DNA of 57,489 nucleotides from an uncultured Mailhella sp. GTDB taxonomy: Bacteria > Desulfobacterota > Desulfovibrionia > Desulfovibrionales > Desulfovibrionaceae. Under the pieces are notes generated by a model. It was not told where the DNA came from. It was given only the letters and a program-made list of their open reading frames with translations, and ran no database searches. Position numbers and translations under genes: made by a program. The stretch's first letter is position 1. Every line of letters begins with the position of its first letter. Location of the stretch: assembly GCF_944324615.1 (NCBI RefSeq), contig NZ_CALUWY010000012.1, positions 1 through 57,489 of the forward strand. Direction: 5' to 3'. Below are positions 9,497-18,114 of the stretch, in pieces.

Positions 9497-9551
9497 CCGG
9501 AAATTTCCAACGAACAGAACACATAATGTTTTCCGTGCCGGAAATTTCCGG
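9497..9551. promoter_or_regulatory. Two CCGGAAATTTCC palindromes, candidate operator upstream of hsdM
   Basis: The 14-bp perfect palindrome CCGGAAATTTCCGG lies at 9538-9551, and a second copy, CCGGAAATTTCC, lies at 9497-9508, 41 bp apart. Both sit in the 170-bp gap before hsdM. The spacing, close to four helical turns, suits two dimer sites on one DNA face. A third copy occurs at 57372-57384, upstream of the last gene. The bound factor is unknown. Confidence 0.5.
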
Positions 9552-9574
9552 AAAAATCTCTCGGAAACAGGCCG

Positions 9575-10864
9575 TCAATGACTGAGCGACCAGTGACGAG
9601 CGGCCAGCTCCCTGCGCTTTCTTTCCAGCTTTTCCATCTGTTCCGAGAGCGCAACTTCCTCTTCAAAGTCCCTGAGCATGGATTCCGCTTCTGCCAGAGG
9701 GGGAATCACGACCTCCAGCTGTTTCAGGTCCTTCATCTGCACCATGGGAACCGTGGCTCCGCAGGCCAGCTTTTTCAGAAGCTCCTGCCCAAGTTCCGAC
9801 CGAAGATAGAGAAAAAGAAGACGCGGGTCATACTCTTTTCTCGCAGGTCGCAGAATAATGGATGCAGAACTGGCTATCCACGGATCATCCGTCGAAAACG
9901 CATCCGAAGCGATCGCCACCTTGCCGAGCGAACCGCGTATGCACAAAAGCACGTCACCGGGCTGAATGAGCTGATCCGTCTTTCCCCCATGTTCCACATA
10001 GGCCTCCGCCTGCGGCTCAGGCTTCGTATAGCCGAAAGATGAGAACTGCGCTACGTTCAGCACATTCAGCTTTTCCCCCTTCCTATCCTTATTGGAAAGC
10101 AGCGGACGGAAGAAATGCACGACATCGCCAAGCTTCACGGTATGAAAGTTCTCCAGAAGAGATCTGGCTTTCTTCTGCGCATCGGTCAGGCAGTGCGCAG
10201 AGGCAAGCAGGCTTGCATCCTGTAGTATCAGATCACGGGCGTCCACGGAAACACAGTCGGGATTCGTATAGTTGAGGGCTTGTCTGACATAGTCCCGCAG
10301 TTTTTCACGCTTCCCAGCCCGAACCAGTGCCTGTACCTCTTTCCCGTCAAGGCCACTGGCATCGATGAAGTTCACCATGCAGTCATGGCTTGCGGAGCTC
10401 CGGTCATTATCCAGGACAAGAATCGACACCCCCAGTGCCGTATATGGAAGAAGCCGTTCAGGGAGCATGATGGATGCCTCGACAGCGTTCTTTCTCAACA
10501 GTTCCTTACGGTAGCTGCGCAGCTCAATCCGGTTGGAAAAAAGTACATTGTGAAAAACAACAAGGTACAGCTTGTGCACGGAAGAGGCCAGGCTCCGCCG
10601 GATGAAGGAGACAATGGCCTCTTCCTCTTTCCTTGCGCCGGGAGGGGGAACTATTCCCACAAAAACAGAACACTCTTCCGCACGCTCAGGAGCGGGAATG
10701 TCGTCGGCTGTCCCCTCAAAACATCCCCGGAATCCCTGGCTGATAAACGCCGAAGTCAGCCCCGAATAGTGCGGACTGACGACGTGCACGATGTCCTTGT
10801 CAGCATCCAGAAGACTGGTCAGAATGGCAGGCAGTATGGGAGAAAGATCGTTGGCGTGCAGCAT
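9575..10864 (-). CDS. Degenerate methyltransferase fused to an HsdS-type recognition domain
   Basis: The ATG at 10864 is chosen for its AAAGGA site eight bases upstream, giving 429 residues. The N-terminal half has an HsdM-like layout, including ILVLDN in the place of the usual methylase strand after the catalytic loop. However, the NPPF motif appears to be replaced by VPPPG (FVGIVPPPGARK), and no Gly-rich SAM motif is seen, so catalysis is unlikely. The C-terminal 170 residues resemble one HsdS target-recognition domain: TVKLGDVVHFF, PGDVLLCIRGSLGKVAI and a final coiled helix. It is the second gene of the hsd operon, 28 bp after the DUF4258 gene. It may be an extra specificity or regulatory subunit, or a decoy. 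Function is inference. Confidence 0.75.
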   Translation of the reverse strand: MLHANDLSPILPAILTSLLDADKDIVHVVSPHYSGLTSAFISQGFRGCFEGTADDIPAPERAEECSVFVGIVPPPGARKEEEAIVSFIRRSLASSVHKLYLVVFHNVLFSNRIELRSYRKELLRKNAVEASIMLPERLLPYTALGVSILVLDNDRSSASHDCMVNFIDASGLDGKEVQALVRAGKREKLRDYVRQALNYTNPDCVSVDARDLILQDASLLASAHCLTDAQKKARSLLENFHTVKLGDVVHFFRPLLSNKDRKGEKLNVLNVAQFSSFGYTKPEPQAEAYVEHGGKTDQLIQPGDVLLCIRGSLGKVAIASDAFSTDDPWIASSASIILRPARKEYDPRLLFLYLRSELGQELLKKLACGATVPMVQMKDLKQLEVVIPPLAEAESMLRDFEEEVALSEQMEKLERKRRELAARHWSLSH

Positions 10865-10892
10865 GGCAGATTCCTTTATGGTGATATGACTC

Positions 10893-11138
10893 TCAGAATT
10901 TATTCCAGGCAGTGATACAGGTATCATTTTCCACAACAACGGTGATTCCGCCCTTGTCGGCGATTTTCTTCAGGTCGGTCAGCATTCTTTGCAAGCGTGC
11001 AACAGCCTGCTCGGCCTCCTTTTTGTTCAGGGAGTAACGGTTGTTGTGGGGCGTGCCGAATTCCAGAGCCATGTCGAGCATATTCCTGTTGATGCCCCGC
11101 TGGTTCATCCTCTGGGATATGTGTCTTGTCATTTTCAT
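10893..11138 (-). CDS. DUF4258-family small protein, first gene of the hsd operon
   Basis: The protein has 81 residues. HISQRMNQRGINRNMLDMAL near the N-terminus and the closing VVVENDTCITAW strand match the pattern I know for DUF4258, a small fold related to RelE/BrnT-like toxins. No antitoxin-like partner precedes it; the next gene downstream is the methylase/specificity fusion, 28 bp away. A clear TTGACA-type promoter lies 90 bp upstream, so this is the lead gene of the restriction operon. Whether it is a toxin, an RNA-binding regulator or an inert passenger cannot be told from the sequence. Confidence 0.75.
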   Translation of the reverse strand: MKMTRHISQRMNQRGINRNMLDMALEFGTPHNNRYSLNKKEAEQAVARLQRMLTDLKKIADKGGITVVVENDTCITAWNKF

Positions 11139-11228
11139 AGTTTGACCATCCTACCAAAAGAGTACCGAGTACAAAAATATGTCCGCATAAAAAAATTTTA
11201 ACAGCCTTCTCTTCCAGCCGTCGGAACC

Positions 11229-11257
11229 AGTATGCTCATATCCGATTAAATTGTCAA
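11229..11257 (-). promoter_or_regulatory. Candidate sigma70 promoter of the restriction operon
   Basis: On the minus strand TTGACA (11252-11257) and CATACT (11229-11234) are spaced by exactly 17 bp. They lie about 90 bp before the DUF4258 start. The surrounding 11160-11345 stretch is strongly AT-rich. Confidence 0.6.
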
Positions 11258-11736
11258 GAGCGAGTAAGAAAGTTTTTTCTACCATTATGATATCAGATAA
11301 AAAATCCCGACATGTCTTAATTTTTTATATTATATTCAACTGGTTAAAATAAATGTCCAGCAGAATGCAGCAGGGAGGGGACAAAACTCTCACCCCGCAG
11401 GGGGCATCTCTTCCGAATATCCCCCTGTAAGGAAGCCCTCTTGAGGATAACTCCGGGTCACAAGAAAATCCAGGGCGTATAAGCATCAGCCGCCCTGCAT
11501 GATGCCGCCCCCTGCCTTTCCGGCCTTCCCCCTTCCGCATTCCCCCGGCCGGGCGGAGAGCTTCCTCTTGCCGCGCCCGCCCGCAACGTGATAAAATACG
11601 CCCTTCTGCCTCTGCCGGGCCTGCCGCAACAGGCCGGAAAAAACGGCAGTCATATCTGGCGGATACGGCCCTGCGGCACATGGCCGCATACGGCCGGGCC
11701 GGCGCCGGTTCTTTCCCAGCCTTCCGGAGGTTTTCC
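11258..11736. other. Intergenic region spanning the island/core junction
   Basis: The AT-rich sequence up to about 11345 gives way abruptly to GC-rich sequence. No convincing gene, RNA or direct repeat of the tRNA-Gly end is seen. The last 60 bases hold the leader of the nuclease gene. Confidence 0.5.
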
Positions 11737-12222
11737 ATGCTCTTTCCGCGCAGTATCGTGTTGACGCTGCTTCTTGCCCTTGTTCCCGCCGCCGCTTCGG
11801 CCTGGCCTGCTTCCATCATTTCCGTGCATGACGGCGATATCGTCACCGTGGCGCCCTGCGGCGACACCTCCACCCCCATCGTCATCCGCCTCTACGGCAT
11901 CGACGCGCCGGAAACAAAGCAGAAAGGCGGGCTGGACTCCACCACCCTGCTGCGCCGCCTGCTGCCGGAAGGCAGTTCCGTGGAACTCATCCCGCAGGAT
12001 GTGGACAGGTACGGCAGAACCGTGGCCATCATCATGGCGGACGGAAGCTGCATCAACGCCCGCATGGTGGAAGCCGGGCAGGCCTGGGTGTATTCCCGGT
12101 ACTGCAGGGCCAAGACCTGCAAGAACTGGCAGAAGCTGCAGAAGCAGGCCCAGCAGAAGCGCGCCGGACTCTGGGAGGAAAAAGATCCCACTCCGCCGTG
12201 GAAGTGGCGCAAGGAAAAGTAA
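11737..12222 (+). CDS. Exported thermonuclease (staphylococcal nuclease-like)
   Basis: The ATG at 11737 has GGAGG seven bases upstream, giving 161 residues. Residues 1-22 form a signal peptide with cleavage expected after AASA, so the enzyme acts in the periplasm or outside. The SNase fold is clear: HDGDIVTV, then RLYGIDAPE (the Arg and Glu of the catalytic triad and a Ca2+-ligand Asp), then DRYGRTVA carrying the second catalytic Arg, then VEAGQAWVY. Two Cys in the C-terminal YCRAKTCKNW could form a disulfide. The family cleaves DNA and RNA to 3'-nucleotides. It appears monocistronic and ends at a shared bidirectional terminator. A role in nucleic-acid scavenging is inference. Confidence 0.9.
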   Translation: MLFPRSIVLTLLLALVPAAASAWPASIISVHDGDIVTVAPCGDTSTPIVIRLYGIDAPETKQKGGLDSTTLLRRLLPEGSSVELIPQDVDRYGRTVAIIMADGSCINARMVEAGQAWVYSRYCRAKTCKNWQKLQKQAQQKRAGLWEEKDPTPPWKWRKEK

Positions 12223-12329
12223 GGCATCCCCGCGCAGAGAAAAAACGCTTCGCCCTTGTGCCGCCGATACCCGAAGCCGCCCCGGTGCCAAAACACCGGA
12301 AGGCGCTTCTCCGTCCTCCCGCATGAGAC

Positions 12330-12361
12330 AAAAGCGCCGTGCTTTTTGGCACGGCGCTTTT
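12330..12361. terminator. Bidirectional terminator between nuclease and orphan gene
   Basis: AAAGCGCCGTGC and GCACGGCGCTTT form a 12-bp stem around TTTTTG, with A and T tracts on the two sides. It can end both the plus-strand nuclease gene and the minus-strand gene at 12456. Confidence 0.85.
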
Positions 12362-12455
12362 ATTTCGCCCGAAACATCCCTGCGGCAAAAAAAGCCTCTA
12401 TAAGGAAGGGCGCTGCGGGCTGTTTTGCAGCGTTACGGCCCCTCTTGCCGCGTCC

Positions 12456-13637
12456 TCACGGTCCTGTGACATGGATGATGCAGTTTTCGGGGAGAGCCTT
12501 CAGCAGGCCCTCCATGCGCGTGAGAAAGCGTTCGTAGACATTCACGGCTCCGGCAGGAAGCTCCGCTTCCGCAGGAGGCGCACCGGGCGGAAGCTCCCCT
12601 CTCCGTGCCTGCTCAAGGAGCCTTTTGCGCAACGGTATCTGCTGCCCGGCGCGCAGGGCTGAGATGGCGGTGCGGATGTCGGAAAGCATGGCCTGCACGG
12701 CGCTTCTGCCGTAATCGTTGCGGCCGTAGAAATCAAAGCCCTTCGCCTCCCATCCTTCACGCGCGTTGCGTTCCGGCTCGAAACGGCGTTCCCAAAAAGG
12801 CAGAAAATACGCTTCCAGCACGTTCTCATCCATGGAAAACGCCGCGTTCCGCGACACGCCGGCATCTTCAGGATCTTCCCCGCAGATCAGAAAGCCGTCG
12901 TCTTCCCCGCACCATCCGTGGCAGAGCAGAGGCTGATCCACACCGAGGGATGCTGATAAAACATGCCGATACGGCAGCAAGGCCGTCGCCCCGCCCGTGC
13001 CGAAAGCAAGCTCATACCAGCCCGAACCGTCCGACGTTGCCGTCAGCGTCTCATCCGGGGAAAAACAGAACACATACCTCACCACGCTCCCTTCCTTCTG
13101 GGAAGATTCCACACGGCCGCCGGAACAGACATACTGCCGCACGGCGGAGGATTCCTCCCTCAGGAAGATGCGCTGCAGGCTCCGCCCCGCAAGGTACGGC
13201 GTAAAAAGCAGCTCTGGGCGGAAATTGGGACGGTTCAGCCCTTCCGTGCAGGATGGAGGAATGAGATTCCATCCCATCCGGGCGGAAAGCCCCTCCCCGG
13301 GGTGAAATTCCAGAGCCGTGCCGTCGTCGAAATCCAGTATGAAGGGTTCGCACAGCATGACGCTGTGGGGAATGTTCAGAAAACGACGAAAGTCGCTCTC
13401 CCGTGCCGCCCCGTCTGGCCCCCGGTCGTGTCCGGACCTTTTTTCATATTCGCGGAAGGCCTCGCGCGTCATGTTCCGTGCCGCACCCACGACGCGCACG
13501 CCCTTCAGCCGCTTTTTCCTGAAATCCCGGGCATACAGCGCTTCCAGCACGGCATCCGCCCCCTCGTACACGGGGGCGGACCAGGCGTACCAGTCGAAAC
13601 GCTCATGAAACTCGTTGTTGCCGAAACGCAGGGACAT
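12456..13637 (-). CDS. Hypothetical protein, 393 residues, family not recognised
   Basis: The start at 13637 (MSLRFGNNEFHERFDWYAWS) has GGAG about six bases upstream. The frame stays open another 300 bases, but that part is Arg/Pro-rich and includes a Cys cluster (CNGCAGECSC), so a longer form cannot be excluded. The chosen protein is soluble, rich in aromatic residues and acidic turns, with no signal peptide, membrane segment or Walker motif. Recognisable blocks are PHSVMLCEPFILDFDDGTAL and a C-terminal helix with YERFLTRMEGLLKALPEN. It stands alone between a terminator and a long AT-rich upstream region. Its codon usage fits the GC-rich core rather than the island. I cannot assign a function. 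Confidence 0.75.
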   Translation of the reverse strand: MSLRFGNNEFHERFDWYAWSAPVYEGADAVLEALYARDFRKKRLKGVRVVGAARNMTREAFREYEKRSGHDRGPDGAARESDFRRFLNIPHSVMLCEPFILDFDDGTALEFHPGEGLSARMGWNLIPPSCTEGLNRPNFRPELLFTPYLAGRSLQRIFLREESSAVRQYVCSGGRVESSQKEGSVVRYVFCFSPDETLTATSDGSGWYELAFGTGGATALLPYRHVLSASLGVDQPLLCHGWCGEDDGFLICGEDPEDAGVSRNAAFSMDENVLEAYFLPFWERRFEPERNAREGWEAKGFDFYGRNDYGRSAVQAMLSDIRTAISALRAGQQIPLRKRLLEQARRGELPPGAPPAEAELPAGAVNVYERFLTRMEGLLKALPENCIIHVTGP

Positions 13638-14269
13638 CACATTCTCCGTACCGGTGCCGGGCACCTTGCTGCTCCGCCGGGCGGAAGGGCGCGCCGCCTT
13701 CGCTGCCTCCGGGGAAAGCGCGCTTTCCGCCTTTCTGCAGGAACATTCTCCGGCGCATCCGTTGCAGGGCGGCCTTTCTCCTTCTCTTTCCCTGTCATGA
13801 CAGAGAATGCGCCCCCGGGCAAGGGACCGGATGCACCGGAACATCCCTCCCCATCCGGGCTTTTTCTTCAGAAAAGCCGCAACTTCCCCGAAAGGACGGA
13901 GCATGCCTGCCGACGCCCTTTTCTGCCTCCGGCGAAGCATCCGCGGCATGCGCCGTGTGGGTGAAAAAGCACAAAGACATGAAAAATCTCTTTTTTGTCA
14001 ATTCCTTCCTTTTCGCTCGGAAATGATGCTTCCCGCCTTTCGAAAAAATCCTTCCACTATTATTTTTTCAATAAAAATAGGCTATTGATTCCAGGAAAAA
14101 CGCCCTTCTCATCACGCTTCATCCTCCTCTGCTCCGTCTGATGAGCGGCTTATTTTCTCTGCAACTTCACTTTCACTGAAAAAAAATGAAAGAAAACAAC
14201 AGGACATTGTATTGTCATTACCTTATGAACATACAGTTTAAAAGAAGAAGAGCAAAAGGGAAAACATTA
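13638..14269. other. Intergenic region upstream of the amino acid ABC operon
   Basis: 13638-13950 is GC-rich and open in several frames without convincing ribosome sites. 13990-14270 becomes strongly AT-rich, as expected for divergent promoters. No RNA gene or repeat is recognised. Confidence 0.5.
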
Positions 14270-14298
14270 TTGACAAATATTGAACCAGCTGGTATCTT
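14270..14298 (+). promoter_or_regulatory. Sigma70 promoter of the polar amino acid ABC operon
   Basis: TTGACA (14270-14275) and TATCTT (14293-14298) are spaced by 17 bp. They lie about 100 bp before the GTG start at 14398. The leader contains TTGTTAATCAACA, a small near-palindrome that might be an operator. Confidence 0.7.
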
Positions 14299-14397
14299 TT
14301 TTACATTATTGTTAATCAACATTACGGCACTTAAGAAAAAAACAAAGGAAAACAGAGGGCTACGCAATATACACCTGCCTGCCCCGGGGAGAAAAAC

Positions 14398-15123
<726 letters not shown>

Positions 15124-15176
15124 GAAGCTTTTTCAAAAAAACGCCATTCGGCATAACCTTCAAGGAGAAGGAAACG

Positions 15177-15998
15177 ATGAGAAAACTGCACAACATAGGC
15201 AAGTTCCTGCTTTCCGCCATCGCCGTTCTGGGGCTGGCCGCCAGCGCTTCCGCCGCGACGCTGCCGGACGACGTTCAGGCCATCGTCAAACGCGGCGAAC
15301 TCCGTGTGGGCGTAAAATCCGACGTGCCGGGCTTCAGCATGCAGGATCTTTCCGGTGAATACGCAGGCATGGAAGTGGATCTGGCGAAAAAGCTCGCCGA
15401 AGCCATGGGCCTCAAGCCCGACAAGGTATCCTTCACCGCCGTGACGGCCAAGACTCGCGGTCAGCTTCTGGATACCGGCGACATCGACATGGTGCTCGCC
15501 ACCTTCACCATCACCGCCGAACGCAAGAACATCTGGAACTTCTCCTCCGCCTACTACACCGACGCGGTTTCCCTGCTGGTGAAGAAGAACGGCGGCATCA
15601 AGGGCTACGCCGACCTTGTGAACAAGCTCGTGGGCGTGGCGGAAGGCTCCACCTCCAAGGATGCCCTCATCGCCGCGGCCAAGGCAAACGGCGTCACCCT
15701 GAACGACACCGACAACATCCAGACCTTCCCCGACTATCCCTCCATCAAGGCCGCCCTCGACGCCGGTCAGGTGCAGGCCTTCTGCGTGGACGGTTCCATC
15801 CTTTCCGGCTACCTCGACCCGAGCACGGAAATCCTCACCACCGTCCGCTTTGCGCCGCAGGAATACGGTGTGGCCACCAAGCTTTCCAACAAGGGCCTGG
15901 CCGCCTTTGTGGAAGAGAACATCACCAAGTGGCTTTCCGACGGCACCATCGACAAGATCATCGCCGCCCACAACGTCGCTCCTTCCTTCAAGAAATAG
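15177..15998 (+). CDS. Polar amino acid ABC transporter, periplasmic binding protein
   Basis: The 273-residue family 3 solute-binding protein has a signal peptide through ASASA (residue about 26). The mature N-terminus contains the hallmark RGELRVGVKSDVPGFS and GMEVDLAKKLAEAMG, followed by the hinge region TAKTRGQLLDTGDIDMVLATFTI. AAGGAGAAGGAA precedes the ATG. It delivers a polar amino acid to the permease pair. The family covers glutamate, glutamine, cystine and arginine/histidine binders, and specificity cannot be read from the sequence alone. A GC-rich hairpin directly after the stop probably protects the 3' end of this part of the transcript, letting the binding protein be made in excess. 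Confidence 0.95.
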   Translation: MRKLHNIGKFLLSAIAVLGLAASASAATLPDDVQAIVKRGELRVGVKSDVPGFSMQDLSGEYAGMEVDLAKKLAEAMGLKPDKVSFTAVTAKTRGQLLDTGDIDMVLATFTITAERKNIWNFSSAYYTDAVSLLVKKNGGIKGYADLVNKLVGVAEGSTSKDALIAAAKANGVTLNDTDNIQTFPDYPSIKAALDAGQVQAFCVDGSILSGYLDPSTEILTTVRFAPQEYGVATKLSNKGLAAFVEENITKWLSDGTIDKIIAAHNVAPSFKK

Positions 15999-16006
15999 GA
16001 TTTTCA

Positions 16007-16028
16007 CGGCGCGGCAGAAGCCGCGCCG
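16007..16028 (+). other. Intercistronic GC hairpin after the binding-protein gene
   Basis: A 9-bp perfect stem (16007-16015 with 16020-16028) closes on AGAA, with no T tract. Such elements between binding-protein and permease genes usually act as mRNA stabilisers or partial terminators. A matching case follows ugpB at 20398-20419. Confidence 0.7.
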
Positions 16029-16047
16029 CTCTAAGCAGGTTTGAACC

Positions 16048-16770
16048 GTGATCGAACAAATACTGTCCCCCGCCTGCTGGCTCGTCTTTCTGGCCGACTG
16101 GCACCTGTTCCTTCAGGCCTTCGGCGTCACCGTCATGGTGTCCATCGCCGCCCTGGCGCTGGCCCTGGCCCTCGGCGTCGTTTTCGGCGTCATGTCCACG
16201 TCGCACTTTCTTCTGCCGCGCAACGTGGCCCGCGCCTATGTGGAAGCCATCCAGAACACCCCGCTGGTGCTGCAGGCCTATGTGTTCTACCTCGCCCTCC
16301 CCTACATCGGGGTGATGATGGGCCAGGTGAGCGTGGGCATCTTTGCCGTGGGCATCTACCACGGAGCCTACATCGCCGAGGTGGTGCGCGCGGGCATACA
16401 GTCCATTCCGCGCGGGCAGTCGGAGGCCGCCGCCTCCCAGGGCTTCACCTATGTGCAGACCATGCGCTGGGTGATACTCCCCCAGACGGTGAAAATCATT
16501 CTCCCGCCTCTGGTGAACCAGATGGTGAACCTCATCAAGAACACCTCCGTCATCGCCCTCATCGGCGGCACGGATCTCATGAACCGCACCAACGACTGGG
16601 CCACCAGCGGGGCCAGCATCTACGGGCCCCCCTTCCTGGTATGCGGCGTGCTGTACTTTCTTCTGTGCTTCCCCCTGTCCACCTGGGGGCGGCGTTATGA
16701 GGAAAAGCTGAAGAAAAAGGACAGCCATGCCGGCGAAGAGCTCAGAAAAATAGAGGAAGAACTGTCGTGA
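16048..16770 (+). CDS. Polar amino acid ABC transporter, permease 1
   Basis: The 240-residue HisM/HisQ-type inner-membrane permease starts at GTG. Five hydrophobic segments are visible. The EAA loop that contacts the ATPase reads EAAASQGFTYVQTMRWVILP Q. A typical ENTPLVLQ-like motif (NTPLVLQAYVFY) follows the second segment. The gene overlaps the next permease by 4 bp, so the two are made in equal amounts and form the heterodimeric channel. The C-terminal tail is charged and Lys-rich. Confidence 0.94.
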   Translation: MIEQILSPACWLVFLADWHLFLQAFGVTVMVSIAALALALALGVVFGVMSTSHFLLPRNVARAYVEAIQNTPLVLQAYVFYLALPYIGVMMGQVSVGIFAVGIYHGAYIAEVVRAGIQSIPRGQSEAAASQGFTYVQTMRWVILPQTVKIILPPLVNQMVNLIKNTSVIALIGGTDLMNRTNDWATSGASIYGPPFLVCGVLYFLLCFPLSTWGRRYEEKLKKKDSHAGEELRKIEEELS

Positions 16771-17468
16771 TCGAGGTCATTACCCGTACCTTTACGCCCG
16801 AAATACTCACCTATCTTCTGGGCGGCGCATGGCTTGTCATCGAGCTTTCCGTCGTCATCGTGATATGCAGTATTTTCTTCGGCCTTATTCTGGCGCTGCT
16901 GCGAAGCTACGACAAGTTCATCCTCGGCAGACTGGCGGGTGTGTACATCGAAATCTTCCGCAACACCCCGAACCTCATGTGGGTGCTCATCTGCTATGTG
17001 TACGCCCCCCTGCCCACGGCCTTTCTGCGCTGCGCATTCGCCTTCGTGCTCTTCACCTCGGCGACCATCGCGGAAATCATCCGCGGCGGGCTGAACTCCA
17101 TTCCCCGCGGGCAGTTCGAAGCGGCCTCCTCCCAGGGCTTCAGCTTCGTGCAGACGCTCATCTACATCATTCTGCCCCAGTGCTTCCAGAACATCGTGCC
17201 CACGCTGCTCAGTCAGGTCATCACCGTGGTGAAGGACACCTCCTTCCTTTCCATGGTGGCCGTGGCGGAACTCATGTTCCGTTCCCGCAACGCCCTGGCG
17301 CTGCTGCCCCGCTACACGGGCCAGACCGTGGGCATCGCGCAGGTGGCCGTCATCTTCGGCTTTGCCGCGCTCATCTACTTCATCATCAACTTCTCGCTTT
17401 CCTGCATCGTCCGCCACATGCACAAGCGCCGCCATGCCCAGGCAAGGCAGGCGACGGCCCGGGCCTAG
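16767..17468 (+). CDS. Polar amino acid ABC transporter, permease 2
   Basis: The 233-residue paralogue of the preceding permease starts at a GTG whose last bases overlap the previous stop (GTGA). It has the NTPNLMWVLICY segment and the EAA loop FEAASSQGFSFVQTLIYIIL PQ. The C-terminus is Arg/His-rich. It pairs with permease 1 as the membrane channel. A terminator follows 25 bp after the stop, so it is the last gene of the operon. Confidence 0.94.
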   Translation: MIEVITRTFTPEILTYLLGGAWLVIELSVVIVICSIFFGLILALLRSYDKFILGRLAGVYIEIFRNTPNLMWVLICYVYAPLPTAFLRCAFAFVLFTSATIAEIIRGGLNSIPRGQFEAASSQGFSFVQTLIYIILPQCFQNIVPTLLSQVITVVKDTSFLSMVAVAELMFRSRNALALLPRYTGQTVGIAQVAVIFGFAALIYFIINFSLSCIVRHMHKRRHAQARQATARA

Positions 17469-17490
17469 CAGAGAACCCATGCCGTGAACG

Positions 17491-17526
17491 GCCCGGTGCA
17501 GCGTGCGCTGCGCCGGGCTTTTTTTC
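17491..17526 (+). terminator. Rho-independent terminator of the amino acid ABC operon
   Basis: GCCCGGTGCAGC and GCGCTGCGCCGGGC form a GC-rich stem followed by seven T. Confidence 0.85.
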
Positions 17527-17912
17527 GCCCGTGCGCCCGGGCCTTCCGACGGCTGGAATATGCCGGCAACTTCATGCAGCACGCCTTCCCCGCATCTCCC
17601 GGGCCTTCTTTTAAGGATGGAACCTTTCCCCCTCCGGCAAGGCCCCACGGCGGAGGGCGGCCGACAAGCCGCGCCCTTCCGCCTGCCGCCATGCAAGGCA
17701 GGCCCGCAAAAAAGGCCATGCCGCAGGGCAGAGGCCGGAAAGCATGTTCCCCCTCACCCTGAAGGGCGCAAAATGCACCTCATCTCTCTCATGCGCCCTC
17801 GGCCTTTCAACAAAGCCCCTCCTGCCGGAAAAAAGGCAGGGCGGCATGCACAACTTCCGCCCCCTGCCGCAGAAAAAATCGAAAAGAAGGCAAAGAGGAA
17901 AAAGGAACACTC
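17527..17912. other. Intergenic region before the ugpQ operon
   Basis: GC-rich, purine-biased sequence without a supported gene. Open frames here lack ribosome sites and protein-like composition. Confidence 0.5.
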
Positions 17913-17939
17913 TTGATAAAGAACATGATTTAAGATAAT
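17913..17939 (+). promoter_or_regulatory. Weak candidate promoter of the ugpQ-ugpBAEC operon
   Basis: TTGATA (17913-17918) and GATAAT (17934-17939) are 15 bp apart in the only AT-rich patch upstream of ugpQ, giving a leader of about 170 bases. No PhoB box was recognised. Confidence 0.4.
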
Positions 17940-18114
17940 TACAGGAAACCCTGACTATTAGGGCGACATTGCATCCCTTGTGCCGTTATCCCTGACGTAC
18001 AGAACCTGTCTTCTCTTTCCGGGGCCGCGTCCCCTCATGTTTCGCAGGCATTTCCGCCCGCGCTCCCACAGGCGTCCGCCTGCGGGAAACCCCTCATGGA
18101 ATGGGATATCTGCC

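Noticed and set aside
11258..11736. Attachment-site copy of the tRNA-Gly 3' end at the right island edge
   Set aside because: No copy of the T-arm/acceptor sequence is present there or elsewhere in the window beyond the two tRNA genes.
13638..13949. N-terminal extension with Cys cluster of the gene at 12456
   Set aside because: No ribosome site before the earlier ATGs, and Arg/Pro-rich composition; kept only as an alternative start.
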